64,000 nucleotides of DNA from Gillisia hiemivivida (GCF_007997295.1 NZ_VORY01000008.1:1-64000); one strand, 5' to 3'; positions 1-8,467 are shown, counted from the first letter of the stretch. Program-made: numbers and translations. The notes: generated by a model from the letters alone, not told the origin.

Positions 1-149
1 TCAACAAAAAAGGACACTAGATGCAAATGCAGAAAGTATCCTTTTACAGACTAGCTTATAGCCGTCTTGAGTAACAAAAATAATAAAATAAAAGAGAAAA
101 CCTTTTGTTAGTTAACACAGAATCTATTGGGAAAGGTTGGTTTAAAAAT

Positions 150-182
150 AAAAGAGGCATTGTAATTTACAATGCCTCTTTT
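150..182. terminator. Bidirectional rho-independent terminator
   Basis: A near-perfect hairpin with a 16-bp stem (AAAAGAGGCATTGTAA and its complement) is flanked by A-rich and T-rich sequence on both sides, so it could end transcripts from either direction. It probably serves a gene left of the window; the nearest gene on the right ends 480 bp away. Confidence 0.7.
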
Positions 183-285
183 TATTTTTGGATATTTCTG
201 TTTTCTGCCTAGATATTATAAAATGTCACATCTAGTATAGTCTAGATGTTTACATGACCCTTTGACTTTAGTCTATCCTGAGCGC

Positions 286-623
286 TAGTCGAAGGGCTAC
301 CGTTGACGTAATTCCAAGAATCTGGAATACACTCCCTCTGGTCGGTAAAGATCTGTTAAATTTTTGAGATTGTTCATTTTTTTGCCTGTCCAAAAAAACG
401 AACCAAAAAAAGGACACTTTTTTGTAGGTGTTTCCAATTATGCTACCGCATAATTGGAACCGTACTTCCACGGCTAAATTTTCTCCAAGGCTTCAAAAAT
501 TTTACGCCCTGGAAGCACTACACTTGCAAAAAAGAAGTTCTTAAGAAAATAAATCTACTAGGAATCATCGTACGTCAAAAACCTACGCTAGATAAATTTT
601 TTTATCACAGGTCTCAGGGAGAC
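286..623 (+). repeat. Dispersed modular repeat, core type 2, copy 1
   Basis: The left edge contains TTGACGTAATTCCAA and the right edge CTACGCTAGATAA followed by a T-run and ACAGGTCTCAGGG. The same edges bound the element at 9066-9238, but the middle differs. This core contains a perfect 12-bp hairpin (TTCCAATTATGC at 432-443 with its complement at 448-459) next to GGACACTTTTTTGTAGG. An inverted copy with the same core lies at 22184-22510. No transposase is present, so it resembles a non-autonomous or REP-like element. Function unknown. Confidence 0.75.
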
Positions 624-661
624 AAGTTCGTTTGTATGATGCTAATTCCTCTAATCAGTAG

Positions 662-1132
662 CTATACTTTAATCTGCCTTTTCAATTGTTGATCCAAAGA
701 GATAAAGGTCTCTGTTCTAGAAACGCCATCAATGGCTTGAATATTCTTATTAAGAACATTCATAAGATGCTCATTATCTCTACAGAGGATCTTTAAAAAT
801 ATAGACCAGTTTCCTGTTGTATAATGGCATTCCAATACTTCCGGAATTTCACTTAATCTTTTTACAGCTTGGGGATTGCTCACCGCCTTATCCAAATAAA
901 CACCCACAAAGGCTAAAGTTTTATAGCCTAAAACCCTTGGGTTGATCATGAGTTTCGAGCCTTCAATTAGTCCAGCTTTTTCTAGTTTTCTCAATCTTTG
1001 ATGGATAGCAGCACCACTTATACCAATACTTCTGGCAATTTCTAGTATAGGCTTTCGCGCATCTTCCATAAGATAATTAAGGATGGTTTTATCAATACCA
1101 TCAATAGTTACTTGGTCATCTACATATTTCAT
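662..1132 (-). CDS. Lrp/AsnC family transcriptional regulator
   Basis: This is a 156-residue protein of normal Lrp/AsnC size. Residues 10-60 form the winged helix-turn-helix (DGIDKTILNYLMEDARKP, then SGAAIHQRLRKLEKAGLIEG) and residues 70-150 the ligand-binding RAM/AsnC domain. Proteins of this family sense amino acids and bind DNA as dimers or octamers. It lies 49 bp downstream of a saccharopine dehydrogenase-like gene on the same strand, so the two are probably co-transcribed. The inference is local control of lysine-related metabolism; the effector is not shown by the sequence. Confidence 0.9.
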   Translation of the reverse strand: MKYVDDQVTIDGIDKTILNYLMEDARKPILEIARSIGISGAAIHQRLRKLEKAGLIEGSKLMINPRVLGYKTLAFVGVYLDKAVSNPQAVKRLSEIPEVLECHYTTGNWSIFLKILCRDNEHLMNVLNKNIQAIDGVSRTETFISLDQQLKRQIKV

Positions 1133-1181
1133 TTGGTTATAGGTTGTTAAGTTTGGGGCTTAAAAATTACTGTTATTTTAA

Positions 1182-2555
1182 TCAATTCCCTACTCCTCCA
1201 GACGGATTATAACCTAAATATTTATTTTCCTGCTCCTTAAATAAAATTCCATGAGATTCTAACTCCTCTAGTATAGGGGTGTAAACTTCTTTTGTGATTG
1301 GAATTTGAACCCCAGGAGTAGTTATCTTTTTATTTAAAATAGCTAAGGTTGCTATGGCAACTGGTAAGCCTACAGTTTTAGCCATCGCAGTTCGGGTTTG
1401 ATCTTCCCCAATTAGTACCATGGTAGAATCTATTTGCTTTTTCTCTCCATTAAGCTCATATCCAAATTTATGATACATCACGATCATATCCTTATCATCT
1501 TCTGCAAGTGTCCATTTATCTGATAATATTTTTTGAAGTGCTTGTGCTGGAGTGGCATTCTCTAATCCTATTTTCTTGTCTTTATTGAAAAGGTCTAATT
1601 CTTCCAGCTTATTCCACATAATATCATCCTGGTCTATTTTAAGATTATGTCTAAGTTTTAGCTCTACAGTATTCGTTGGAGAATAAGGTAGAAATGAATT
1701 GATGAAATCCCTATAGCTCATATTCATAGTATCCTGCATAGTATAAGTGTCATCTGTTAAACCTAGCTGAACAAACATATTCCAAGCCTTACTAAAACCT
1801 ACCCGTCTTATAGTTCCTCTATATAAAGTAAGAATATCTTCCAAGCCATAAATACTTCGGTAATCTAACGAGTTTCTATTGGCATATCCTTCAAATCTGC
1901 CATGACCTTCTATTTCTAAGAATTCTGTTCTTCGGAATAAGCGGTGGTAAGGGATATATTTATATTTTCCTTCTTGGATGAATTCAGCTACACCACCTTG
2001 CCCCGCTACAACAACATTTCTTGGGTTCCAAGTAAATTTATAGTTCCAAAGATTTGTATCGCTTTCTGGAGCTACAAGTCCGCCGGTGAAAGATTCAAAA
2101 AGGATCATTTTTCCACCTTTATCGCGGATGCTGTCTATTACCTTCATGGCACTCATGTGGTCTATTCCTGGATCTACACCAATCTCATTCATAAAGACCA
2201 AGCCATTTTCTTTGACTTCTTGATCTAAGGCTTTCATCTCCTTGCTCACATACGAAGCTGTAACAAGTGATTTTTTATATTTAATACAATCTTTAGCTGC
2301 CTCTATATGAAATCTTGCAGGCAACATAGAAATAACGATATCGGCATCTTTGATTGCTGATTCCCGACTTTCTTTATTAAAAACATCTAATACAATAGCC
2401 TTGCATCTTTCATGATTCTGGCTAAGGTTTTTTGCATTTTCTATATCTAGATCCCCAATGGTTAGGAATAAATTTTCGGTTTCAGATTTATCAAGTAAGT
2501 AGGAAATTAATACCGAAGTAGACTTACCGGCACCAATTATTAATATTTGTCGCAT
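1182..2555 (-). CDS. Saccharopine dehydrogenase family protein
   Basis: The 457-residue protein opens with a Rossmann nucleotide-binding motif (ILIIGAGKSTSVLISYLL). It carries typical saccharopine dehydrogenase segments: SMLPARFHIEAAKDCI near residue 75, the NEIGVDPGIDHMSAMK segment near 125, and a C-terminal substrate domain. The family interconverts saccharopine with lysine or glutamate semialdehyde products using NAD(P); Bacteroidota homologues are usually annotated as glutamate-forming saccharopine dehydrogenases. The Lrp gene follows on the same strand. A glutaryl-CoA dehydrogenase-like enzyme at 51464-52642 would fit a saccharopine route of lysine breakdown. Direction of reaction and exact substrate are inferred. 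Confidence 0.85.
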   Translation of the reverse strand: MRQILIIGAGKSTSVLISYLLDKSETENLFLTIGDLDIENAKNLSQNHERCKAIVLDVFNKESRESAIKDADIVISMLPARFHIEAAKDCIKYKKSLVTASYVSKEMKALDQEVKENGLVFMNEIGVDPGIDHMSAMKVIDSIRDKGGKMILFESFTGGLVAPESDTNLWNYKFTWNPRNVVVAGQGGVAEFIQEGKYKYIPYHRLFRRTEFLEIEGHGRFEGYANRNSLDYRSIYGLEDILTLYRGTIRRVGFSKAWNMFVQLGLTDDTYTMQDTMNMSYRDFINSFLPYSPTNTVELKLRHNLKIDQDDIMWNKLEELDLFNKDKKIGLENATPAQALQKILSDKWTLAEDDKDMIVMYHKFGYELNGEKKQIDSTMVLIGEDQTRTAMAKTVGLPVAIATLAILNKKITTPGVQIPITKEVYTPILEELESHGILFKEQENKYLGYNPSGGVGN

Positions 2556-2579
2556 ATTAAATTTTCTTAATTAGTTTTG
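2547..2579 (+). promoter_or_regulatory. Flavobacterial promoter for the DUF423 gene
   Basis: TTG at 2547-2549 and TAGTTTTG at 2572-2579 match the flavobacterial TTG-N17-23-TANNTTTG pattern with a 22-bp spacer, 51 bp before the ATG at 2631. The -33 part lies inside the first codons of the divergent saccharopine dehydrogenase gene. Confidence 0.55.
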
Positions 2580-2630
2580 TAAAGTTAAAGGACGAATGTA
2601 CTTAAATGTTTAGACTAATAAAATTATAGG

Positions 2631-3020
2631 ATGGAGAGAAAATATTATATCGCAGGCTTTGTGTTTGGACTTTTAGGAATTGTAATTGGCGCCTTTGGAA
2701 CTCACGGATTAAAACCAGTATTATCTCCAGACTCTTTTATTTCAATGGAAACAGCAATAAAATACCAGATCTATCATTCTTTATTATTACTAATACTAGG
2801 ATTAATAATAACATCTGGGTATCAGCTTTCCAAAGGGATCTTTTATTTACTGATTTTTGGGGTGATTTTGTTTAGCGGATCTATTTATTTACTGGCGACA
2901 AATGATTTAACAAGCATTGATTTTAAAGTAATTGCCTTGGCTACCCCTTTGGGAGGCAGTTTATTAATTATAGGCTGGGCCTGGTTATTGGTTCATTTTA
3001 TAAAGTTAAAAAAGAAATAA
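2631..3020 (+). CDS. DUF423 family small membrane protein
   Basis: A 129-residue protein made almost entirely of four hydrophobic segments (about residues 5-25, 45-65, 70-88 and 98-122). The family signature is visible as FGLLGIVIGAFGTHGLK and the following AIKYQIYHSLLLL. DUF423 proteins (Escherichia coli YgdD type) are inner-membrane proteins of unknown function. It is divergent from the saccharopine dehydrogenase gene and is followed 78 bp later by pckA, which has its own promoter. Confidence 0.85.
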   Translation: MERKYYIAGFVFGLLGIVIGAFGTHGLKPVLSPDSFISMETAIKYQIYHSLLLLILGLIITSGYQLSKGIFYLLIFGVILFSGSIYLLATNDLTSIDFKVIALATPLGGSLLIIGWAWLLVHFIKLKKK

Positions 3021-3058
3021 AGTAGAACCTTTTTATTAAGTATCAAAATAAGTTTCTT

Positions 3059-3066
3059 TACTTTTG
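3059..3066 (+). promoter_or_regulatory. -7 element upstream of pckA
   Basis: TACTTTTG is an exact match to TANNTTTG and lies 32 bp before the pckA start. No TTG is found at the usual distance upstream. Confidence 0.5.
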
Positions 3067-3098
3067 CCAGCCTAAACAAACACACAACTTAAACTTTT

Positions 3099-4697
3099 AT
3101 GTTGGCAAATAAGCAAATTACGAAATCGTTATCGTTAGAAAAATACGGAATTAATAAGGCTACTGCTCACTATCAACTATCCCCAAAAGAATTACACCAG
3201 ATAACTTTGGTTAATAACCAAGGGGTTGAGTCAGCGACTGGCGCTTTAGCCGTTAACACAGGAGAATTTACCGGAAGATCTCCTAAAGATCGCTTTTTGG
3301 TAAAAGATGAAGAGACCAAAGACAAAGTTTGGTGGGGAGATATCAATATTCCATTTGATACTGATAAATTTGATAAGCTATACGACAAGGTAGTAGATTA
3401 CCTTTCAGAGAAAGAAATTTACGTTCGTGATTCTTATGCCTGTGCAGATGATAATTATCGTATAAACATCCGTGTGATCAACGAATATGCATGGTCTAAT
3501 TTATTTGCTTACAACATGTTTTTAAGACCAGAGGAATCTGAGCTTGAAAATTTTAAAGAAGACTGGATTGTAGTTAATGCTCCAGGTTTTAAAGCAGATC
3601 CTTCTGTAGATGGAACTCGTCAAGCAAACTTTTCTATTTTAAATTTCTCGAAGAAGATCGCCTTAATAGGTGGTAGTGGCTATACAGGAGAGATCAAAAA
3701 AGGAATTTTTTCAGCATTAAATTTTATACTTCCGGTACATAAAAATGCACTTCCTATGCATTGTTCAGCAAACATAGGAGAAGAAGGAGACACTGCTGTT
3801 TTCTTCGGACTTTCGGGAACTGGAAAAACAACTTTATCTGCAGATCCTAAACGTAAACTTATTGGAGACGATGAGCACGGATGGACTAAAGAAAACACTA
3901 TTTTCAATTTTGAAGGAGGATGTTACGCGAAAGTGATCAACCTTTCAGAAGAAAATGAACCAGATATATTTAATGCCATTAAGCCTGGAGCTATCTTGGA
4001 AAATGTGATCTTGAATGATGATGGAAGCGTAGATTTCGAAAACACTTCTATTACTCCAAACACTCGTGTGAGTTATCCTTTAGATCATATTAACAATATT
4101 GCAACGCCTTCAATAGGTGAAAATCCTAAGAACATATTTTTCTTAACTGCAGATGCCTTCGGGGTATTGCCTCCCATAAGCAAACTTACTCCTGCGCAAG
4201 CTGCATATCACTTTATGAGCGGTTATACTGCAAAAGTAGCAGGAACGGAAGCTGGAGTAGATGAGCCACAACCAAACTTCTCTGCGTGTTTTGGAGCGCC
4301 TTTCATGCCATTACATCCTGCAGAATATGCTGAAATGTTAAGTAAGAAGATGAAAGATGCTAATGTTAATGTATGGTTGGTAAACACCGGTTGGACGGGT
4401 GGAGCATACGGTACAGGAAACAGAATGAAGTTGAAATATACTAGGGCAATGATAGAAGCTGCTTTAGATGGTAAATTAGAAGAAGTAGAATTTACACAAC
4501 ATCCTATATTTGGTCTTAATATGCCGGTAGAATGTGATAATGTTCCTAGTGGGATCTTGAATCCAAAAGAAACTTGGAGTGATAAAAAATCTTACGATGA
4601 GAAGGCAATGGAACTAGCTAATTCATTTAAGAGGAACTTCAAAAAATATGAAGATAATTCTAATAAAGAGATCCTTTCTGGAGGTCCTATTGTTTAG
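3099..4697 (+). CDS. pckA: Phosphoenolpyruvate carboxykinase (ATP)
   Basis: A 532-residue protein of standard length for ATP-dependent PEPCK. It converts oxaloacetate and ATP to phosphoenolpyruvate, ADP and CO2, the entry step of gluconeogenesis. Visible motifs are TGEFTGRSPKDRF near residue 54 (oxaloacetate binding), the kinase P-loop GLSGTGKTTLSAD near 237-249, the metal-binding GDDEHGW near 256, and the C-terminal NTGWTGGAYGTGNRMKLKYT. The gene stands alone between its own promoter element and a strong terminator at 4723-4756. Gluconeogenic capacity suits an organism that also grows on amino acids and other non-sugar carbon. Confidence 0.97.
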   Translation: MLANKQITKSLSLEKYGINKATAHYQLSPKELHQITLVNNQGVESATGALAVNTGEFTGRSPKDRFLVKDEETKDKVWWGDINIPFDTDKFDKLYDKVVDYLSEKEIYVRDSYACADDNYRINIRVINEYAWSNLFAYNMFLRPEESELENFKEDWIVVNAPGFKADPSVDGTRQANFSILNFSKKIALIGGSGYTGEIKKGIFSALNFILPVHKNALPMHCSANIGEEGDTAVFFGLSGTGKTTLSADPKRKLIGDDEHGWTKENTIFNFEGGCYAKVINLSEENEPDIFNAIKPGAILENVILNDDGSVDFENTSITPNTRVSYPLDHINNIATPSIGENPKNIFFLTADAFGVLPPISKLTPAQAAYHFMSGYTAKVAGTEAGVDEPQPNFSACFGAPFMPLHPAEYAEMLSKKMKDANVNVWLVNTGWTGGAYGTGNRMKLKYTRAMIEAALDGKLEEVEFTQHPIFGLNMPVECDNVPSGILNPKETWSDKKSYDEKAMELANSFKRNFKKYEDNSNKEILSGGPIV

Positions 4698-4722
4698 TTA
4701 ATAGTATATAACAAGTCAGAAA

Positions 4723-4756
4723 CCCGATAAATCCTAAGAGTTTATCGGGTTTTTTG
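4723..4756 (+). terminator. Terminator of pckA
   Basis: A 9-bp perfect stem (CCCGATAAA and its complement) is followed directly by a run of Ts, 25 bp after the pckA stop codon. Confidence 0.9.
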
Positions 4757-4803
4757 ATTTATAGATTATAAGACAAGAGCAATAGCGGGTAATTTGAAAA
4801 ACA

Positions 4804-4835
4804 AAAGCCAGATAAATTTAAATTTATCTGGCTTT
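4804..4835 (-). terminator. Terminator of hemD
   Basis: A perfect 32-bp palindrome (half-site AAAGCCAGATAAATTT). Read on the minus strand it is followed by TTTTGTTTTTC, so it most likely ends the DUF4271-hemD transcript; it may also stop leftover read-through from pckA. Confidence 0.8.
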
Positions 4836-4856
4836 ATTAATTGTAAAAAAATCTAA

Positions 4857-5603
4857 CTATTTCTTGTTAATTTCTTTTATATATTTCTGAAGCGCCATCG
4901 TCATAGATGGGGTTTCTGGAGTTGGTGCTTTTATATTACAAACAAGTCCATGTTCTTTTGCTGCCTTTATGGTGGTGTTTCCAAAAACGGCTATTTTAGT
5001 TTCTTTTTGTTCGAAATCTGGGAAGTTTTCAAACAGGGATTTTATTCCACTTGGGCTAAAGAACACAAGAATATCATAAGTGACATTTCTTAAATGTGAA
5101 AGATCACTTACCACTGTTTTATAAAACACTGCTTCTTTCCATTCTACGCCTAATTTGTTAAGTATTTTAGGTACATCTGGTTTTAGCATGTCCGAAGCTG
5201 GCAAAAGAAATTTTTCGTTCTTATATTTTTTGATAAATGGAGACAATTCTGAGAATGTGCGTTTCCCAACATATATCTTTCGCTTTCTGTAGACTACATA
5301 CTTCTGCAGATAATACGCGACAGCTTCACTTAAGCAAAAATATTTAAGTGTATCTGGCACTTTATATCGCATTTCCTCGGCTATTCTAAAAAAGTGATCT
5401 ACCGCATTTCTGCTTGTTAGAATAATAGCAGTATAATTAGTAAGATCTATTTTTTGTTGCCTGATATCCTTGGAGCTAACTCCTTCAACGTGAATAAATG
5501 GTATGAAATCAATTTTTACTCGTTGCTTTTCTTCCAACTCAAAATAGGGTGAATTTTCTATTTTAGGCTCTGGTTGAGATATTAAAATTGTTTTCACTTT
5601 CAT
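4857..5603 (-). CDS. hemD: Uroporphyrinogen-III synthase
   Basis: A 248-residue protein with the HemD two-lobed pattern: ILTSRNAVDHFFR near residue 62, LLPASDMLKPDVPKIL near 132, FFSPSGIKSLFENFP near 180, and a final lobe IAVFGNTTIKAAKEHG near 205. The family closes hydroxymethylbilane to uroporphyrinogen III in haem and sirohaem synthesis. It follows the DUF4271 membrane protein gene by 21 bp on the same strand, a pairing I know from other flavobacteria. The family is poorly conserved, but the motif order and size fit well. Confidence 0.88.
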   Translation of the reverse strand: MKVKTILISQPEPKIENSPYFELEEKQRVKIDFIPFIHVEGVSSKDIRQQKIDLTNYTAIILTSRNAVDHFFRIAEEMRYKVPDTLKYFCLSEAVAYYLQKYVVYRKRKIYVGKRTFSELSPFIKKYKNEKFLLPASDMLKPDVPKILNKLGVEWKEAVFYKTVVSDLSHLRNVTYDILVFFSPSGIKSLFENFPDFEQKETKIAVFGNTTIKAAKEHGLVCNIKAPTPETPSMTMALQKYIKEINKK

Positions 5604-5624
5604 ATAGTTGAGTTATTTGAATTT

Positions 5625-6284
5625 TTAGTATTTAGTAATTAACTTATACAAAACAACATAGGGGGCGATTTCGAGTGCGCAAAGGTACAAAATAAAATAG
5701 AACCAAAAGCGAGAGATTAATCTGAGGTTTTTTTTGACAATTGCATACAGGATATATAAAAGAGCGATAAGTATAAGCCCAATGATCAGATAGAAAAGAG
5801 GTAAACTTGGGATATTGCTATAAACCAGAAACAGTGATAATCCAAAGATAATCAGAGAGATAAAATTGAGATAGGTTTGTTTTTGAAAAATATAAGTATC
5901 CATAATTTCATCTATGTCAAAAACGTTAGCAATAATTTTTTCTACGGTAATCTTCAGTAAAACAATAAAACTATAAGCTGTAATTATTCTCAATAGTAAA
6001 TTTCCAGAACTGTCTAAAGTTTGTGTTGTAAAAAGCCTAAATGTTAAAAAAACGAATAAAGAGACACTTAAAATATGTGCTGTGAGCATTAAAACGTTAA
6101 AACCAAATAGGAGTTTATACTCTTTAGATTTTATAACTAAGTACTTTCCGGATGAAGCTAGAGAGATAAAATCTTCGAACCGATTACTAAATAGAGTCTT
6201 TGCAACGGCTAATAACAATAGTACCAATAGAATAATAATGGTAAGTAGGTCGTTTGAGGTTATATATCGTTCTATTGCTTCCAA
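5625..6284 (-). CDS. DUF4271 domain membrane protein
   Basis: A 219-residue protein with about six hydrophobic helices and little else. The FEDFISLASSGKYL segment near residue 37 and the FNVLMLTAHILSVSLF segment near 63 match the DUF4271 family, confined to Bacteroidota. Function is unknown. It is the first gene of a two-gene unit with hemD, and a CAAATGTA sequence at 6298-6305 (TACATTTG on the minus strand) provides a promoter element 13 bp before the start. Confidence 0.8.
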   Translation of the reverse strand: MEAIERYITSNDLLTIIILLVLLLLAVAKTLFSNRFEDFISLASSGKYLVIKSKEYKLLFGFNVLMLTAHILSVSLFVFLTFRLFTTQTLDSSGNLLLRIITAYSFIVLLKITVEKIIANVFDIDEIMDTYIFQKQTYLNFISLIIFGLSLFLVYSNIPSLPLFYLIIGLILIALLYILYAIVKKNLRLISRFWFYFILYLCALEIAPYVVLYKLITKY

Positions 6285-6297
6285 TTATAAATTTTTA

Positions 6298-6305
6298 CAA
6301 ATGTA
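6298..6305 (-). promoter_or_regulatory. -7 element for DUF4271-hemD
   Basis: The minus strand reads TACATTTG, an exact TANNTTTG match, 13 bp upstream of the DUF4271 start codon. Confidence 0.5.
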
Positions 6306-6335
6306 TAATTAATAGCGGTAAAGATGAAAGTAAAA

Positions 6336-6369
6336 TTGAACCTGAAAAGGACAAAAATGGTTACATTTG
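6336..6369 (+). promoter_or_regulatory. Promoter of the GT2-pyrC unit
   Basis: TTG at 6336-6338 and TACATTTG at 6362-6369 with a 23-bp spacer match the flavobacterial consensus. The -7 element covers the TTG at 6367 that extends the reading frame, so translation must begin at the ATG at 6385. Confidence 0.6.
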
Positions 6370-6384
6370 CCCAAAATTTCTAGC

Positions 6385-7116
6385 ATGTCTAATGGGATAA
6401 TTATTATACCCACCTTTAACGAAATTGAAAATATTGAACGCTTGATTAGGAACATATTTTCCTTGCAGCGTAAATTTCATATCTTGGTGGTAGATGATAA
6501 TTCTCCAGACCAGACTGCTGCTAAGGTAAAAGAACTTCAGGCGGAGTATTTTGGTTCGTTATTTATAGAGGAACGAAAAGGGAAGTTGGGATTAGGGACA
6601 GCATATATTCACGGTTTTAGATGGGCATTAGCTCATAAATATGAATACGTTTTTGAAATGGATGCCGATTTTTCGCATAATCCTAATGATCTCATCCGGT
6701 TGTACAATACTTGTGAGAAAAACGGTGCCGATCTGGCTATTGGTTCCAGATATGTAACAGGAGTAAATGTCATTAACTGGCCTATGAGTAGAGTGTTGCT
6801 TTCGTGGCTTGCTTCAAAATATGTCCGGTTTGTCACTGGAATGGATATTCATGATACAACTGCCGGTTTTGTTTGTTATAAGAGAACGGTTTTAGAAAAT
6901 ATAAACTTAGATAAGATACGGTTTGTGGGTTATGCATTTCAGATAGAGATGAAATTTAAAGCATATCTACAAAAGTTCGACATTAAAGAAATTCCGGTAA
7001 TTTTTACCGACAGAACAAAGGGAAGTTCTAAAATGAGTGGAGGGATTATTTCTGAAGCTGTTTTTGGAGTTATTAATATGAAATTAAAAAGTCTTTTTAA
7101 TAAGACATCAAAATAA
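6385..7116 (+). CDS. Polyprenol-phosphate mannosyltransferase-type GT2 glycosyltransferase
   Basis: A 243-residue cytosolic GT-A fold enzyme without membrane helices. It contains IIIIPTFNEIENIERLI at the start, VVDDNSPDQTAAKV near residue 35, and the DXD-type metal site in FEMDADFSHNP near 90, followed by GSRYVTGVNVINWP. These are hallmarks of dolichyl/polyprenyl-phosphate beta-D-mannosyltransferases, which load mannose from GDP-mannose onto a lipid carrier. I chose ATG 6385 rather than TTG 6367 because the promoter element overlaps the latter. Its stop codon overlaps the pyrC start by one base, so the two are translationally coupled. The true sugar and acceptor are not determined by sequence alone. 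Confidence 0.88.
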   Translation: MSNGIIIIPTFNEIENIERLIRNIFSLQRKFHILVVDDNSPDQTAAKVKELQAEYFGSLFIEERKGKLGLGTAYIHGFRWALAHKYEYVFEMDADFSHNPNDLIRLYNTCEKNGADLAIGSRYVTGVNVINWPMSRVLLSWLASKYVRFVTGMDIHDTTAGFVCYKRTVLENINLDKIRFVGYAFQIEMKFKAYLQKFDIKEIPVIFTDRTKGSSKMSGGIISEAVFGVINMKLKSLFNKTSK

Positions 7117-8462
7117 TGAAGAAGGTTTTAATCAAAAACGCACGAATTGTCAATGAAGGGACAATTATGGAGGGAGATGTATTTATCGAAAATGGAATTA
7201 TTGTTGAAATAGCCGATAGTATAAGTGCAAAATCTCCAGACCTAACGATGATCGATGCGGAAGGGAATTATCTTATTCCTGGAATTATAGACGATCAGGT
7301 GCATTTTAGGGAACCAGGTTTAACTCATAAAGATACTATAGAAACAGGTTCTCGTGCCGCTATTGCGGGAGGGATCACCTCTTTTATAGAAATGCCAAAC
7401 ACCAATCCGCAGACCACAACTATAGAAAAGTTGCAGGAGAAATTTGATTTAGCAAAGAATTCCTCTTATGCCAACTACTCTTTTATGTTTGGTGGTACCA
7501 ATGATAATCTGGATGAAATTTTAAAGGTAGATCCTAAAACTACAGCTGCCCTAAAATTATTTTTAGGTTCTTCTACAGGAAATATGTTGGTAGATGATGC
7601 AAAAGTTTTGGAGCAGATCTTTTTGAAATCTCCTTTAATGATCGCGGTGCATTGTGAAGATGAAGCTACTATTCAGAAGAATTTAGCTGAGTGTGTTGAA
7701 CGTTATGGGGATGATATTCCTATTGAATTACATTCAAAAATCCGAAGTGAAGAAGCATGTTATATATCCTCTTCAAGAGCGGTTGCGCTAGCAAAAAAGA
7801 CTGGAGCAAGATTGCATGTTTTTCATATTTCTACGGAAAAGGAATTAAAATTATTCGACAATAAATTGCCTTTAAAAGATAAGAAGATCACTGCTGAGGT
7901 TTGTGTACATCACCTGTGGTTCAACGATTCAGATTATCAAAAGAAAGGAACTTTAATAAAATGGAATCCTGCAATTAAAACAAAGAAAGATCAAGATGCT
8001 TTGTTGAAAGCATTGTTAGATGGACGTATAGATGTAATTGCTACAGATCATGCACCTCATACAAAAGAGGAAAAGAAAAACGTGTACACTAAAGCTCCTA
8101 GCGGAGGTCCTTTGGTACAACATGCGCTTCCTGCAATGTTACAAATGCATCACCAGGAAAAGATAAGTCTTGAGCAGATTGTAGAAAAAATGTGCCATAA
8201 TCCTGCGATTCTATTTCAAATTGAAAAACGAGGATTCATTAGAGTGGGTTACAAAGCAGATCTTGTTCTAATAGATCTTAATGCTCCATGGGCTGTACAG
8301 CCAAGTAATACAGTCTACAAATGTGGTTGGTCTCCGTTTGATGGAGTTACTTTTAAATCTAGAGTTACCCATACCTTTGTAAATGGACAATTGGTTTATA
8401 AAAACTTCAAATTCATGCCTTTTACTCAGGTGGCAGAGCAGTTAACATTCGATAGAAAATAA
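7116..8462 (+). CDS. pyrC: Dihydroorotase
   Basis: A 448-residue amidohydrolase of the class I dihydroorotase/AllB type, which reversibly cyclises N-carbamoyl-aspartate in pyrimidine synthesis. Seen in order: DDQVHFREPGLTHKDT (residues 59-74), the carbamylated-lysine region LKLFLGSSTGNM (Lys147), HCED (His179), HVFHIST (His234, His237) and ATDHAPHTKEEK (Asp311). The usual metal-binding HxH reads QVH here, with Gln61 replacing the first histidine, which I recall as common in Bacteroidota homologues. It overlaps the GT2 gene by one base and is followed after 5 bp by a lipoprotein gene, making a three-gene unit. Confidence 0.92.
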   Translation: MKKVLIKNARIVNEGTIMEGDVFIENGIIVEIADSISAKSPDLTMIDAEGNYLIPGIIDDQVHFREPGLTHKDTIETGSRAAIAGGITSFIEMPNTNPQTTTIEKLQEKFDLAKNSSYANYSFMFGGTNDNLDEILKVDPKTTAALKLFLGSSTGNMLVDDAKVLEQIFLKSPLMIAVHCEDEATIQKNLAECVERYGDDIPIELHSKIRSEEACYISSSRAVALAKKTGARLHVFHISTEKELKLFDNKLPLKDKKITAEVCVHHLWFNDSDYQKKGTLIKWNPAIKTKKDQDALLKALLDGRIDVIATDHAPHTKEEKKNVYTKAPSGGPLVQHALPAMLQMHHQEKISLEQIVEKMCHNPAILFQIEKRGFIRVGYKADLVLIDLNAPWAVQPSNTVYKCGWSPFDGVTFKSRVTHTFVNGQLVYKNFKFMPFTQVAEQLTFDRK

Positions 8463-8467
8463 ATTGT

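Larger units (their letters stand above)
1..661. other. Gene-free repeat-rich stretch
   Basis: I find no gene here. A terminator hairpin lies at 150-182 and a long dispersed repeat at about 286-623. A 67-codon reading frame on the minus strand (268-471) lies wholly inside the repeat and reappears, scrambled, in the inverted copy at 22184-22510, so I treat it as spurious. Confidence 0.7.

Noticed and set aside
268-471. 67-codon minus-strand frame in the first kilobase
   Set aside because: It lies within the type 2 dispersed repeat and is not preserved as a frame in the inverted copy at 22184-22510.
6367-6384. TTG start for the GT2 gene
   Set aside because: The codon lies within an exact promoter -7 element.
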